This document shows, in pieces, positions 52,905 to 62,134 of a DNA stretch of 64,000 nucleotides. A model generated the notes under the pieces. It made no database searches. It worked only from the letters and a program-made list of their open reading frames with translations, and had not been told where the DNA came from. The stretch is taken from NCBI GenBank assembly GCA_025057015.1, contig JANWYG010000017.1, forward strand, positions 124,001 to 188,000, given 5' to 3'. This DNA comes from Blastocatellia bacterium. Its GTDB lineage: Bacteria > Acidobacteriota > Blastocatellia > Chloracidobacteriales > JADJPF01. Position 1 is the stretch's first letter; every line of letters starts with the position of its first letter. A program made the position numbers and the translations under genes.

Positions 52905-54176
52905 ATGACAAAGAAAGAGCTGATCGAGAAGGTAGCAAGCAAGACCGGCTTGAGTAAACACGTCGTCAGACGTTGCTTCGGCGCACTTATTAGCGTAATG
53001 AAGCTCTCCTTGGCAAACGGTAGAGGTGTTAAATTACGCGGTTTCGGACATTTTTATTTGCAGTCCCGGGCCGGCAAGAAAAGAATATGCTTCAAGCCTG
53101 CCGAAACGCTGGTCTTCATCTCGCAGCCATCACACAGCACAAACCTTAGCGGAGGAACCATGGAGATATCAAACGAGACACAAGCACAACAGACCACCTG
53201 CTTTGGCCTCGATGTAGGTACTAGCCGGATAGTTCTTGCAAGCGGCTCGATTAATGATATCAAGTCCCAGAGCCAACTAAATGCTTTTGTTTCCGTTCCT
53301 TACTCGAAATTTACAGAAAACATACTCAGACAAAACAAAATACCCTTTCAAAGAAATGGTAACAAAGAGTTGCTAGTTTTCGGCAATGAGTCGGAGAAGT
53401 TTGCAAACTCCTTTAATGTAGAAGCTCGCCGCCCTATGTGCAATGGTTTACTAAATCCAAACGAACCAAATGGCACTCAAGTAATACGCTCAATCATAGA
53501 ACTGCTCGTAAAAAGCACCGACAAGCACGATACCATTTGCTTTTCTATACCTGGCATTCCAAGAGGTGGGGAAGCTAACCTTGTCTACCATGAAGGAATG
53601 ATTAAGAACCACCTTCAGTCACTGGGCTATACTGCTAAAAGCGTCAACGAAGGTCTTGCAGTCGTTTTCGCCGAACTTGAAAAGGAAAATTTCACCGGCA
53701 TAGGTATCAGCTGTGGCGGAGGTATGTGCAACGTATGCTTTGCTTTCATGTCGGTTCCTGTGTTTTCTTTCAGCATACCAAAAGCCGGTGATTACATCGA
53801 CCAAGCTGTCGCCGCCGTAACTAACGAGTTGCCAACCAGAATACGCGTCATCAAAGAAGAATCCCTAGATCTTTCTCGAATGCCAAAAGATAAATATGAA
53901 AACGCCATGCATATCTACTACGAGGAAATGATCCTCACACTAGTAGAAGCCCTACGTGCAGAACTTTCTGAATCCCGCAATATGCCAAAACTCGATCGTC
54001 CAATACCTATAGTCATCTCCGGCGGTACAGCCAGCCCTAAAGGTTTCCTCGAAAAATTCGAGAGAATCTTCAAACAGAACGAATTTCCTATAAAGATCTC
54101 CGAAATTAGAGTATCTAAAGAACCACTCACAGCTACGGCCCGCGGTTGCTATATCGCAGCTGTTTATGAAGCGTAA
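52905..54176 (+). CDS. HU-like DNA-binding domain fused in frame to an actin/MreB/DnaK-like ATPase
   Basis: Residues 1 to about 75 match HU/IHF (MTKKELIEKVASKTGLSKHVVRRCFGALISVM, GVKLRGFGHFYLQ, FKPAETLVF), with the DNA-contacting arm (the RNPxTG loop of HU) missing or much shortened. From about residue 95 an actin-like ATPase follows: phosphate-1 GLDVGTSRIVLASG, phosphate-2 SCGGGMCNVCFAF, adenosine motif VISGGTASPKG, and a long middle with GNKELLVFGNESEKFANSF. Between them lies a GGAGG followed by ATG at 53160 (residue 86), so a separate 338-residue actin-like protein could also be made. Its stop overlaps the next start by one base (TAATG). The fold is clear; the role (nucleoid-cytoskeleton link) is inference. 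Confidence 0.88.
   Translation: MTKKELIEKVASKTGLSKHVVRRCFGALISVMKLSLANGRGVKLRGFGHFYLQSRAGKKRICFKPAETLVFISQPSHSTNLSGGTMEISNETQAQQTTCFGLDVGTSRIVLASGSINDIKSQSQLNAFVSVPYSKFTENILRQNKIPFQRNGNKELLVFGNESEKFANSFNVEARRPMCNGLLNPNEPNGTQVIRSIIELLVKSTDKHDTICFSIPGIPRGGEANLVYHEGMIKNHLQSLGYTAKSVNEGLAVVFAELEKENFTGIGISCGGGMCNVCFAFMSVPVFSFSIPKAGDYIDQAVAAVTNELPTRIRVIKEESLDLSRMPKDKYENAMHIYYEEMILTLVEALRAELSESRNMPKLDRPIPIVISGGTASPKGFLEKFERIFKQNEFPIKISEIRVSKEPLTATARGCYIAAVYEA
53151..53162 (+). promoter_or_regulatory. Internal ribosome-binding site and start codon inside the HU-actin frame
   Basis: GGAGG (53151-53155), a four-base spacer and ATG (53160-53162) lie exactly at the boundary between the HU-like and actin-like parts, in the same frame. 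This would allow a second, shorter protein (MEISNETQ...) from one gene. Confidence 0.6.
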
Positions 54177-54985
54177 TGCGCACTTTGTTAGTTATAGCTG
54201 TGATCATGTACACGACGAGCACTCTCGTGGCGGCAACACAAATCAAAAAAAAATTGTCGCCACCTAGTTCTGTCCTGCTTACAGCAGTCGCCGGTATCGT
54301 TTTTCATAGCGGCGCTATAGCCACTAGATGGATTGAAGTTGGTCGCTTTCCGCTCATACTACAAGCCGAAGTTCTATGTTTTTTGGGCTGGTGCATAGCA
54401 GCCTACTTCATTTTCTCATCCATCCTCGCCCATACTCACTTGCTTGGCTACACCCTTCTGCTCGCAATAATTCCCACATCCGTAGCCGCCGCTCTGCCGT
54501 CACCAGCCGTCACACCCGCAAAATTTCGTCCTTTCGAAGATACACTGCTGTTCCCACTGCACGCTACTATGATCATACTAGCTTACGCAGCCTTCATAAT
54601 CACTTTTCTAGCTGGTGTGTTGTATATATGGCAAGAATACAAGCTGAAGAAAAAGCGCCCCGCAAGCTTGAAACTACCTGGCCTCGATACCTGTGACGAA
54701 CTTAGCTACAGATCGATGAGCATAGGCTTCGTCGCACTCACTCTCGGAATCGTCAGCGGATTTGTTTGGTCAAGAAGACATTTCGGGACTTACCTACATG
54801 GGGATCCCATCGAAATCCTTACTCTGACTATATGGCTACTGTACTTTTTTATGATTCACTACAGAATCACCGCAGGCTGGCGAGGCCGCAGAACTGCTAT
54901 AATAGCCGTGGTCGGATTTGTATTCGTATTGTTCATACTCTTCGGCCTACAATATCTGGGCGGATTTCATGTATTTTCGAGCTAG
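54176..54985 (+). CDS. Cytochrome c assembly / HemX-like membrane protein
   Basis: About eight hydrophobic helices in 269 residues, with the late segment GFVWSRRHFGTYLHGDPIEILTLTIWLLYF (a variant of the CcmC/CcsA tryptophan-rich region). It belongs to the CcsA/HemX family. In many bacteria this gene lies directly upstream of hemA, as here, and encodes a heme-handling or HemA-regulating protein. A tryptophan-rich WWD-like core is not strong, so HemX is more likely than a full cytochrome c synthetase. The start overlaps the previous stop by one base and the next gene starts four bases after its stop. Confidence 0.85.
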   Translation: MRTLLVIAVIMYTTSTLVAATQIKKKLSPPSSVLLTAVAGIVFHSGAIATRWIEVGRFPLILQAEVLCFLGWCIAAYFIFSSILAHTHLLGYTLLLAIIPTSVAAALPSPAVTPAKFRPFEDTLLFPLHATMIILAYAAFIITFLAGVLYIWQEYKLKKKRPASLKLPGLDTCDELSYRSMSIGFVALTLGIVSGFVWSRRHFGTYLHGDPIEILTLTIWLLYFFMIHYRITAGWRGRRTAIIAVVGFVFVLFILFGLQYLGGFHVFSS

Positions 54986-54988
54986 GGT

Positions 54989-56272
54989 ATGATACTCCTC
55001 GTAGGACTAAATCATAGAACTGCTCCAGTAGAAGTCAGGGAGAAATTAGCCTTCCATGAAGCAGGGATCAAAGAAGCTCTGCTCAGACTGGTGGACCACA
55101 ATACTATCGACGAAGCCATGATCGTATCTACCTGCAACAGAGTCGAAATTCTCGCCTGCTCCCGTAGCACGGCCAACAGCGCAGTTGAACACATCTGCAA
55201 TTTCTTGTCAGACTTCCACAAATTCCATCCCCTGCCCAAGGAATATCTTTACAAGTACGTCGACCGCTGTGCCATACACCATGTCTTTCGTGTCACTGCC
55301 AGCTTAGACTCCATGGTAGTTGGTGAACCTCAGATTCTTGGTCAAGTTAAACAAGCCTTTTCAAAAGCCCAAGCAGCAGGCACTATAGGCAGATTGCTCA
55401 ACCGACTAATGAGCAGGGCATTCAGTGTAGCTAAAAAAGTGCGCTCCCAGACACTCATAGGTTCTGCAGCTACTTCTATCAGTTCTGCAGCGGTAGAGCT
55501 AATCAAAACCGTGTTTGACAATCTTGCTTCTAAAACAGTGTTGCTACTTGGTGCAGGCTGTATGGCCGAAGCTGCCGCAAAGCATCTTGTCGAAGAAGGT
55601 GTAAAAAATTTTATAGTTTGCAACAGAACCCTTGAAAATGCTGCTCAACTAGCTACCTCTTTTGGAGCTCAAGCAGCCGATTTCTCACAACTACTCTCCC
55701 TACTGCCCAAAGCAGACATATTAATCTGCTCTACAGGAGCCGACAGTTACGTGCTTACTTATGAAGATTGCAAAGGACTTGTAGAGAAGCGTCGCTATCG
55801 TCCGATCTTTCTGATTGACATCTCAGTACCGCGCAATCTTGATCCGAACATCGCCAAGCTAGAAAATCACTTCGTGTTTGACATAGACGACTTGCAGCAA
55901 GCAGTCGATAGCAATCTCCAACAACGTCACTTAGAAGCTTCAAAAGCTGAGAGAATCGTCGAAGCAGAAGTTGAACTCTTCTTACAAAGTTTCGATGGAA
56001 TTGATGTAGGGCCAACAATCACCGCTTTGCGGCGTCACCTAGCCGATGTCGTCGAAGCAGAACTCCTCAGAGTAAGAAATAAACTTCAGCTTTCCCCAGA
56101 ACAGGAATCGGCTATAAGAAGTCACTTGCTTACCCCACTCGTTAGTAAGCTGTTACACCCGTTAACTGTGGTGATACGCGAAGGTATACGCCAAGGCTCC
56201 GATCCTAGGCATATCATTGATCTCTACCACAAGGCCTATAAACTCGACACAAAACCCGAGATCGAAGAATAA
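54989..56272 (+). CDS. hemA: Glutamyl-tRNA reductase
   Basis: HemA makes glutamate-1-semialdehyde from glutamyl-tRNA in the first committed step of tetrapyrrole synthesis. Motifs are LLVGLNHRTAPVEVREKL, the nucleophilic Cys in STCNRVEI, HVFRVTASLDSMVVGEPQILGQVK, the NADPH-binding segment LLLGAGCMAEAAAKHL, and a dimerisation helix region at the end. The length of 427 residues is normal. It stands four bases after the HemX-like gene and four bases before hemC. Confidence 0.96.
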   Translation: MILLVGLNHRTAPVEVREKLAFHEAGIKEALLRLVDHNTIDEAMIVSTCNRVEILACSRSTANSAVEHICNFLSDFHKFHPLPKEYLYKYVDRCAIHHVFRVTASLDSMVVGEPQILGQVKQAFSKAQAAGTIGRLLNRLMSRAFSVAKKVRSQTLIGSAATSISSAAVELIKTVFDNLASKTVLLLGAGCMAEAAAKHLVEEGVKNFIVCNRTLENAAQLATSFGAQAADFSQLLSLLPKADILICSTGADSYVLTYEDCKGLVEKRRYRPIFLIDISVPRNLDPNIAKLENHFVFDIDDLQQAVDSNLQQRHLEASKAERIVEAEVELFLQSFDGIDVGPTITALRRHLADVVEAELLRVRNKLQLSPEQESAIRSHLLTPLVSKLLHPLTVVIREGIRQGSDPRHIIDLYHKAYKLDTKPEIEE

Positions 56273-56276
56273 AACC

Positions 56277-57191
56277 ATGCTTAGAATAGGTTCTCGCGGC
56301 AGCAAGTTAGCACTCTGGCAAGCGGAATGGGTTAAGACAAAGCTCCTTAAGCGCTTTCCCACGCTAGAAATTGCCATCAGAGTAATTAAAACCTCGGGAG
56401 ATACACCAGATGTTCCGATTTCAAAAGGTGCTTTTACTAAACAGCTTCAAGACGCTATTTTGCGCAACGAGATCGATCTGGCTGTACATAGCCTCAAGGA
56501 TGTGCCAACCGAAATACACGAATGTCTTCAGCTTACAGCTATCACCAAGCGAGAGGAACCCTGTGATGCTCTCGTTTGCGCAGTCCAAGGCTTAAAACTA
56601 GCTGACTTGCCGCCAGGTTCGAAAGTTGGTACCAGCTCTCTCCGGCGTAAGACCCAACTGCTCAAACTACGTCCAGATCTACGCGTAGAAGAGCTGCGCG
56701 GTAACGTAGACACGCGACTACGCAAGCTAGACTCTGGTGACTATGATGCTATCATCCTCGCCGCAGCTGGCCTGTATCGTTTAGGCTTACAAGAGCGAAT
56801 CTCAGAACTGCTTTCTCCCGAAGTCATGATTCCAGCCGCAGGCCAGGGTGCCCTTGCCATAGAAACTAGGAGAGATGATGAGCAGACCCAATGCTACGTC
56901 CGAACTCTTAACCACAAGCAAACTCAGATAGCCTGCCAAGCCGAGCGGGCCTTTCTGGCTGCTCTAGGCGGTGGCTGTCGTGTCCCAGTAGCTGCATATG
57001 CTTATATCGATTCTTCAGGACTACACCTACGAGGCTGTGTAGCAAGCCTCGATGGACGCGAGCTAATCAAGCGTAGCATCTGTGGTTCACCCGAAGATTG
57101 CGAAATTCTCGGCCGCAAACTGGCAGAAAAACTGCTAGCCTCTGGTGCAGACCGTTTGATACTTGAGGCCAAAAGGATTCTGAAAAACTGA
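56277..57191 (+). CDS. hemC: Porphobilinogen deaminase (hydroxymethylbilane synthase)
   Basis: HemC joins four porphobilinogens into hydroxymethylbilane. Motifs are IGSRGSKLALWQAEWVK, VHSLKDVPTE, GTSSLRRKTQLL, RGNVDTRLRKLDSGDYDAIILAAAGL and the cofactor-binding Cys in GGGCRVPVAAYA. The start at 56277 replaces an upstream one (56217) that lies inside hemA; with it the gene is four bases from hemA. About 304 residues is normal. Confidence 0.96.
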   Translation: MLRIGSRGSKLALWQAEWVKTKLLKRFPTLEIAIRVIKTSGDTPDVPISKGAFTKQLQDAILRNEIDLAVHSLKDVPTEIHECLQLTAITKREEPCDALVCAVQGLKLADLPPGSKVGTSSLRRKTQLLKLRPDLRVEELRGNVDTRLRKLDSGDYDAIILAAAGLYRLGLQERISELLSPEVMIPAAGQGALAIETRRDDEQTQCYVRTLNHKQTQIACQAERAFLAALGGGCRVPVAAYAYIDSSGLHLRGCVASLDGRELIKRSICGSPEDCEILGRKLAEKLLASGADRLILEAKRILKN

Positions 57192-57946
57192 TGTACGTAC
57201 TTCTTACCGGTACAAAGCGACAAGATGATCCGCTTGCTTCTATACTTACCGCAGCAGGTGCAATCGTAGCCCACTGTCCAATGGTGAAAATTGTTCCGCC
57301 ACAAAGTTACACCCAACTCGACAAAGCATTAAGAGAACTTGAATCGTACGATTGGGCGCTGTTTACAAGTCGGTACGCCGTAGAAAGTTGCATTGAACGA
57401 CTTGCCCATCTGAGCTTAAGCTTCCCAAGCCGACTATCTGTGCTCGCCGTAGGTCGCTCCACGGCAAAAATACTCTTCCAAAACGATATCAAAGTTTCGC
57501 TCATGCCGGAAATTTTCAATGCAGAAGCGGCCGTTTCTGCTCTACTTGAGAAGCTAGAGTCAGTAAAAGGACTGAAATTTTTCTTTCCCCGATCAGCTCA
57601 AGGCCGAGAAACTCTCATCGATCGCCTCTCAGCACTTGGCGCATATGTGCATTTCGTAGAAGCTTACCAAACAGTAGTACCAGAAGACGCCAAAACTTCA
57701 TTAGCCAAGTTGCTAGAACGTTGCCCTGACGTAGTGACCTTCGCAAGCCCTTCAGCAGTACGCAACCTAGCCGAACTGCTCCTGCCTATACCGCTGTACC
57801 AGGCTCTATGCAGCTCTCTTATCGCTTGCATAGGTCCAGTCACCGCCGCAGCTGTAAAAGAACAAGGACTACCTGTAGACATAGTAGCCGAAGAAGCTTC
57901 CTCAGAAGCACTGGCGAAAGCTGTCTTATCGCGATTCACTTCCTAA
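57191..57946 (+). CDS. hemD: Uroporphyrinogen-III synthase
   Basis: HemD closes the tetrapyrrole ring. It is a divergent family; the order hemA-hemC-hemD and the TGATG overlap with hemC support the call, along with an alpha/beta two-domain pattern (LLTGTKRQDDPLASIL, DWALFTSRYAVESCIE, FAVEAYQTV-like segments, VVTFASPSAVRNLAELL, ACIGPVTAAAVKEQGLPVD). The length of 251 residues is normal. The end overlaps lpxB by 11 bases (convergent). Confidence 0.9.
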   Translation: MYVLLTGTKRQDDPLASILTAAGAIVAHCPMVKIVPPQSYTQLDKALRELESYDWALFTSRYAVESCIERLAHLSLSFPSRLSVLAVGRSTAKILFQNDIKVSLMPEIFNAEAAVSALLEKLESVKGLKFFFPRSAQGRETLIDRLSALGAYVHFVEAYQTVVPEDAKTSLAKLLERCPDVVTFASPSAVRNLAELLLPIPLYQALCSSLIACIGPVTAAAVKEQGLPVDIVAEEASSEALAKAVLSRFTS

Positions 57947-59108
57947 ACCGCTCGATCGTACTATCTCCATCTAGAATCCTTGCTACTAAACCTGCTGCTC
58001 TCTCCGATGCTCCGCTACTACCCAACCGCAAGCGTACCGCTTCATAGCCCTTTGCCAAACTTTCTCGCAACTGTTCGCTTGCTAATAACCGTTCCAACTC
58101 CGCCGCTATCGCTGCTGCATGTGCATTATGCTGTATTAACTCAGGTACAAAACGCTCCCCCAATATCCAGTTTGGAAGGCCATAATAAGGCAATCGTGTA
58201 TAGCGTGACCAAATCAACCAAGTAAGAGGCTTCACTCTGCCTACTATCACCTGAGGTGTACCAAGTAAAGCTGCCTCTAAAGTCGCTGTTCCTGCCGCTA
58301 CCACAGCACAGCTAGCCACCGACAAAAGATCATAAGTGCTATTTTCAATCGCAATGATAGGCAAATCCTTAGGCAAGAAGGGCTCGAGCTCGCGCATATT
58401 GATAGTACTAGCTACAGGCAGTACAAACTGCCTACTACGATCTGCTGCATAAAGTAGCCTAGCAGCTCCCACCAAATGCTTCAACAATAGAGCTAGTTCT
58501 ACGCGTCTGCTACCAGGCAGTAATGCTATAACAGAGCCCTGCTTGAGATCGTGACGACAAAGTATCTCCTCAGGCGCAGCAGAAGGTCTAACTATGTCCA
58601 GCAAAGGATGCCCGACAAAATGCACCCGAAGCCCATAGCGGTTGTAAAAGTCTACTTCAAAAGGCAAAATGACTATCATATAGTCAACTACTGCGGCAAA
58701 ACGTGGCAATCTTTGCGCCCGCCAAGCCCATAGCTGAGGACTTATGTACCAAACTATTAGTACACCTAAACCTTTTAGACGCTCGGCCAACCGCAGGTTG
58801 AAATCTGGAAAGTCTACCAAGATCGCCACATCTGGACGAGCTCTCACTGCCTCCCGGACTAAAGAACGCAGTGTTCGCAAAATAACAGGTAGCTTGCTCA
58901 CTACTTCCACTAGACCTATCACACTTACTGTCCTCAAATCCTGGATCAGGCGGACACCAGCCTCTGCCATCGCCGTGCCTCCCATTCCATAGCAGTCCAC
59001 TGCCGGCATTATTGCGGATAGACTACGCACTAGATTTGCCGCGTGCAAGTCCCCTGAAGCCTCGCCTGCTACTATTAGCACCCTTTTAGCAGATGTTCTC
59101 CCAACCAT
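57936..59108 (-). CDS. lpxB: Lipid-A-disaccharide synthase
   Basis: LpxB joins UDP-2,3-diacylglucosamine and lipid X in lipid A synthesis, at the inner face of the membrane. Motifs are VLIVAGEASGDLHAANLVRSL near the start, DFPDFNLRLAERLK, ISPQLWAWRAQRL, FVGHPLLD, LLPGSRRVEL and SGTATLEAALLGTP-like AAGTATLEAALLGTPQVI. The start at 59108 is better than a TTG at 59126, because GGGGA precedes it. The presence of LpxB supports a classical lipopolysaccharide outer membrane. Confidence 0.95.
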   Translation of the reverse strand: MVGRTSAKRVLIVAGEASGDLHAANLVRSLSAIMPAVDCYGMGGTAMAEAGVRLIQDLRTVSVIGLVEVVSKLPVILRTLRSLVREAVRARPDVAILVDFPDFNLRLAERLKGLGVLIVWYISPQLWAWRAQRLPRFAAVVDYMIVILPFEVDFYNRYGLRVHFVGHPLLDIVRPSAAPEEILCRHDLKQGSVIALLPGSRRVELALLLKHLVGAARLLYAADRSRQFVLPVASTINMRELEPFLPKDLPIIAIENSTYDLLSVASCAVVAAGTATLEAALLGTPQVIVGRVKPLTWLIWSRYTRLPYYGLPNWILGERFVPELIQHNAHAAAIAAELERLLASEQLRESLAKGYEAVRLRLGSSGASERAAGLVARILDGDSTIERFRK

Positions 59109-59200
59109 CTTTTCTTCCCCTTGCAAAAACTGTTGGATTTTGAACTTTGTTGGCTATAATAGTCTTGCCTTCAAGCCTGATCCTAGAAAACAGGTGTGTT

Positions 59201-59476
59201 ATGGAAAGATACTTTGACAATCTGGAAGATCTTGCAAGATGGGCAACAGCACATGCGATTAGCGTAATTTCTATAGACGCCCACAAGTGCCTTACTGTAA
59301 ACGGTAGCGTCAAATATGGCCTCAGTTGTAAAGCTTACCTAGATCAATCCCGCAGGGCTCAGTTTAACACCTCTAAGTTTTCTGATCCTAGTCTAATGGA
59401 CAAGGAAGCCGACAAGATAGAGCGCAAACTACGTAGCTTTGGGCTCAGAATCTCACGCACACCGCTTCCCGTTTGA
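59201..59476 (+). CDS. Small uncharacterised protein
   Basis: I do not recognise this 91-residue frame. It is soluble and basic (MERYFDNLEDLARWATAHAISVISIDAHKCLTVNGS...KADKIERKL-type tail). The ATG at 59201 is preferred over an upstream alternative at 59147 in the lpxB promoter region; the ribosome-binding site is weak. It lies between lpxB (divergent) and the methyltransferase gene (its stop directly abuts), so it could be real or a chance frame. Confidence 0.5.
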   Translation: MERYFDNLEDLARWATAHAISVISIDAHKCLTVNGSVKYGLSCKAYLDQSRRAQFNTSKFSDPSLMDKEADKIERKLRSFGLRISRTPLPV

Positions 59477-60088
59477 TTAACGATACATGTAAATGCTAAA
59501 TTCATAAAGCGGGTAGTCATGCCTTAACTGGAGCCGGCGAGTAAGCTTCCTACAGTAATCGAATATTTCCAAGGGATTGGCGTAGTAGAGCCTTTCTACA
59601 CGGTAATCGACGTAGTCGGTCATCATGTTGAACGCTACGCCTTGGCTTGCTAGTTCATACATCCTTGCTATCATCGCCTTGCAGAACTCACCCCAATCAT
59701 TATCATTGTTTTTAGCTTTGAGATGGAATACTCCACAACAAATCACGTAGTCGTAGCACTGCCTACCTCTAGTAGTAAGTATGTCTTCAACTTCAAGATC
59801 GAGGTTTGGACGAGCTTGTTTAGCCGCAGCTATCATTGCAGGCGAGATATCAACTCCTCTATAGTGCCGAGGCTGGATACCGCGAAGAACCAGGAAATCA
59901 TGAAAATGCCCTAATCCACAACCTACATCGAGCACAGAAGCACCTGTCAAATCTGCCACCTGCGAAAGCACTTCAAAACGCAAATACTGAGATTGTTGCC
60001 CATTATAGTCCACGCCACGCGCATCGTCTCCATGCAGAGCCAGACACTTCTCGAAGTAGTCAATCACGCTAGCACTATCGACTCCCAC
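59477..60088 (-). CDS. Class I SAM-dependent methyltransferase
   Basis: Motif I is ASVLDVGCGLGHFHDFL, motif II is YRGVDISPAMIAAAKQARP, and later motifs include YDYVICCGVFHLK, typical of small-molecule or sugar methyltransferases. The 203 residues have no membrane helix. The GTG start has GAGGAG at seven bases. It is the last gene of the glycan cluster, one base after the glycosyltransferase, so a sugar or its lipid carrier is a likely substrate. Confidence 0.88.
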   Translation of the reverse strand: MGVDSASVIDYFEKCLALHGDDARGVDYNGQQSQYLRFEVLSQVADLTGASVLDVGCGLGHFHDFLVLRGIQPRHYRGVDISPAMIAAAKQARPNLDLEVEDILTTRGRQCYDYVICCGVFHLKAKNNDNDWGEFCKAMIARMYELASQGVAFNMMTDYVDYRVERLYYANPLEIFDYCRKLTRRLQLRHDYPLYEFSIYMYR

Positions 60089-60089
60089 C

Positions 60090-61016
60090 TTAGAACTCCT
60101 CGTCTACAACGTAATATGGCCTACCCTTCATTTCTCTATATATCCTCGATATATACTCACCTATCACCCCTAAAAAGAGCAGCTGTATACCTGCCAAGAA
60201 GGTAATCCCCACGAATATAGACGCATAACCAGGTACATCTATTATTCCTAAGAGACGACGAACAGCCATATAACTTCCTACCGCTATCGCGATAACAGCC
60301 ATAGCTGCTCCTGTATAGCTTGCTGCCCGCAACGGAAAGTCAGAAAAACCTACCAGCATGTCTAGTGTCAGGTAAATTAGCTTGAAAGTAGAATATTTAG
60401 ACTGACCATATCGACGAACATCGTGTTTTACCTGTACCCCAGCATGACTAAAACCCAGGTAAACCATCATCAACGACGTATCATATTGTTGCTCATGTAT
60501 CGTGTTTAAAGTATTAACTACCTTACGGCTAATTATACGAAAACCGCTAATCATATCCTCCGGCACAGGAAGTCCCAACAACCACTTGCTTAGCCGCATA
60601 ACCAGCTTAGAGCCCCAAAGCCGCCAGCTAGCGTCTGAACGACCTTCTCTTATTCCATACACTACATCATAACCTTCTAGATATTTTTCATACAGCCTAC
60701 TAATCTCTTCCGGAGGGTTCTGCAGATCGGCATCTATCAGTACTACGGCTTCACCCCTTGCCCTATGCAGTCCAGCTACTATGGCCGGATGCTGCCCAAA
60801 GTTACGTGTAAGCTTTACTACTCTGACAGCTGTATCCGCCGCTCGGATACGCTTCATCACCTTCAAACTGGCATCGTTACTGCCATCATCAACGAAGATT
60901 ATCTCATAGTCCTTACCTAGAGACTGCAAAGTAGCCCGCAACCGACGATATAGCTCTTCCAGGGTTTCTTCCTCATTAAAAACCGGAACTACTACAGAAA
61001 TTGCTACTTGCTGCAT
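60090..61016 (-). CDS. Family 2 glycosyltransferase with C-terminal membrane helices (ArnC/GtrB-like)
   Basis: The GT2 domain (about 5-230) opens ISVVVPVFNEEETLEELYRRLRATL, with IIFVDDGSNDAS, ADLQNPPEEI and FGQHPAIVAGL. Two membrane helices follow (about 232-252 and 265-290, with FVGITFLAGIQLLFLGVIGEYISRIYREMK). ArnC- and GtrB-type enzymes move a sugar from a nucleotide to undecaprenyl phosphate at the inner membrane. It overlaps the aminotransferase gene by 13 bases. Adjacent aminotransferase and small EamA-like genes suggest an amino sugar as donor. Confidence 0.92.
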   Translation of the reverse strand: MQQVAISVVVPVFNEEETLEELYRRLRATLQSLGKDYEIIFVDDGSNDASLKVMKRIRAADTAVRVVKLTRNFGQHPAIVAGLHRARGEAVVLIDADLQNPPEEISRLYEKYLEGYDVVYGIREGRSDASWRLWGSKLVMRLSKWLLGLPVPEDMISGFRIISRKVVNTLNTIHEQQYDTSLMMVYLGFSHAGVQVKHDVRRYGQSKYSTFKLIYLTLDMLVGFSDFPLRAASYTGAAMAVIAIAVGSYMAVRRLLGIIDVPGYASIFVGITFLAGIQLLFLGVIGEYISRIYREMKGRPYYVVDEEF

Positions 61017-62134
61017 ACTAGCTTTTTGACCGTGCCTATTATGTACTCCACTTCTTCATCAGTCAGCTTACTGTAAAGAGGCAGAGTTATTGTCATAGCA
61101 CCTATACGCTCAGCTACTGGAAAGTTTCCTTCGCGGTAACCGTAGCGGTTACGATAGTAACTCATCAAGTGGCAAGGGAGATAATTTACGGTAACAGCTA
61201 TACCTTCAGCACGTAGTCGAGATATCAAACTATCTCTTAGATCAGGATCAACTTGTATCGTAAACAGATGTCGAGCGCTTACCGTGCCGGGCAAGACCTT
61301 TGGAAAACTAAGTTCAGCGAGATCTTCAAATGCTTCCTCATATCGCCGGCAAATTTGTTCGCGACGCAACAACCGCTCATCCACGCGTCGCAGTTGCGGC
61401 GTAAGCAATGCTGCCTGCACGTTTGACATGTTATATTTCCATCCAAGCAGTTCCATATCCCAGTGACTAAACTCACCCTTGTAGCGTTCTGCAGCTGATT
61501 TGTTCATCCCATGTAGCGTCAGCTTGCGTAGTAGTTGCGCCTGCTCGTCGCTGTTAGTGACAATTGCGCCACCTTCACCACAGGTAATACTTTTCGTGGC
61601 ATAAAAACTGAAAGCCGCAAAGTCACCAAGCTGCCCAGGCCTATAACCATCACGACTCCCTTCTAAACAGTGTGCTGCATCTTCTACTATCGCCAACCCA
61701 TGCGCATCAGCAATCTGGCGCAGCGTTTTCATATCACACATGTGGCCATATAGATGCACCGGCAATATAGCTTTCGTACGCTTAGTTATTGCCCGTTCAA
61801 CCAAAGCAGCATCTATATTACCCGTCATCGGCTCAACATCTACGAAAATCGGTTCTGCACCAGCATGGAGTATAGCGTTTGGAGTGGCGACAAACGTAAG
61901 CGGCGTAGTAATAACTTCGTCACCTGGTCCGACACCGCAGGCAAGCAGTGCAAGGTGCAAAGCAGCCGTACAGCTCATTACTCCTATGGCTCGCTTTACT
62001 CCTAGATAATTTGCGAGTTCCCGTTCAAACTCGTAGACGTATTCTCCCGTAGTGAGAAATATTGAGTCTAGAGCTTTTAAAATTTGTCGTTTTTCCTCAT
62101 CCCCTATGTTGTGCCGGTAGAATTCTACCCTCAT
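61004..62134 (-). CDS. DegT/DnrJ/EryC1/StrS-family sugar aminotransferase (ArnB-like)
   Basis: This PLP enzyme transaminates 4-keto (or 3-keto) nucleotide sugars. The PLP Lys stands in AFSFYATKSITCGEGGAIV. Other motifs are GVMSCTAALHLALLACGVGPGDEVITTPLTFVAT, HLYGHMCDMKTL, IVEDAAHC and WKYNMSNVQAAL. It is closest to ArnB-like members. The start overlaps the EamA-like gene by one base and the end overlaps the glycosyltransferase by 13, so it is coupled to both. Confidence 0.93.
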   Translation of the reverse strand: MRVEFYRHNIGDEEKRQILKALDSIFLTTGEYVYEFERELANYLGVKRAIGVMSCTAALHLALLACGVGPGDEVITTPLTFVATPNAILHAGAEPIFVDVEPMTGNIDAALVERAITKRTKAILPVHLYGHMCDMKTLRQIADAHGLAIVEDAAHCLEGSRDGYRPGQLGDFAAFSFYATKSITCGEGGAIVTNSDEQAQLLRKLTLHGMNKSAAERYKGEFSHWDMELLGWKYNMSNVQAALLTPQLRRVDERLLRREQICRRYEEAFEDLAELSFPKVLPGTVSARHLFTIQVDPDLRDSLISRLRAEGIAVTVNYLPCHLMSYYRNRYGYREGNFPVAERIGAMTITLPLYSKLTDEEVEYIIGTVKKLVCSK

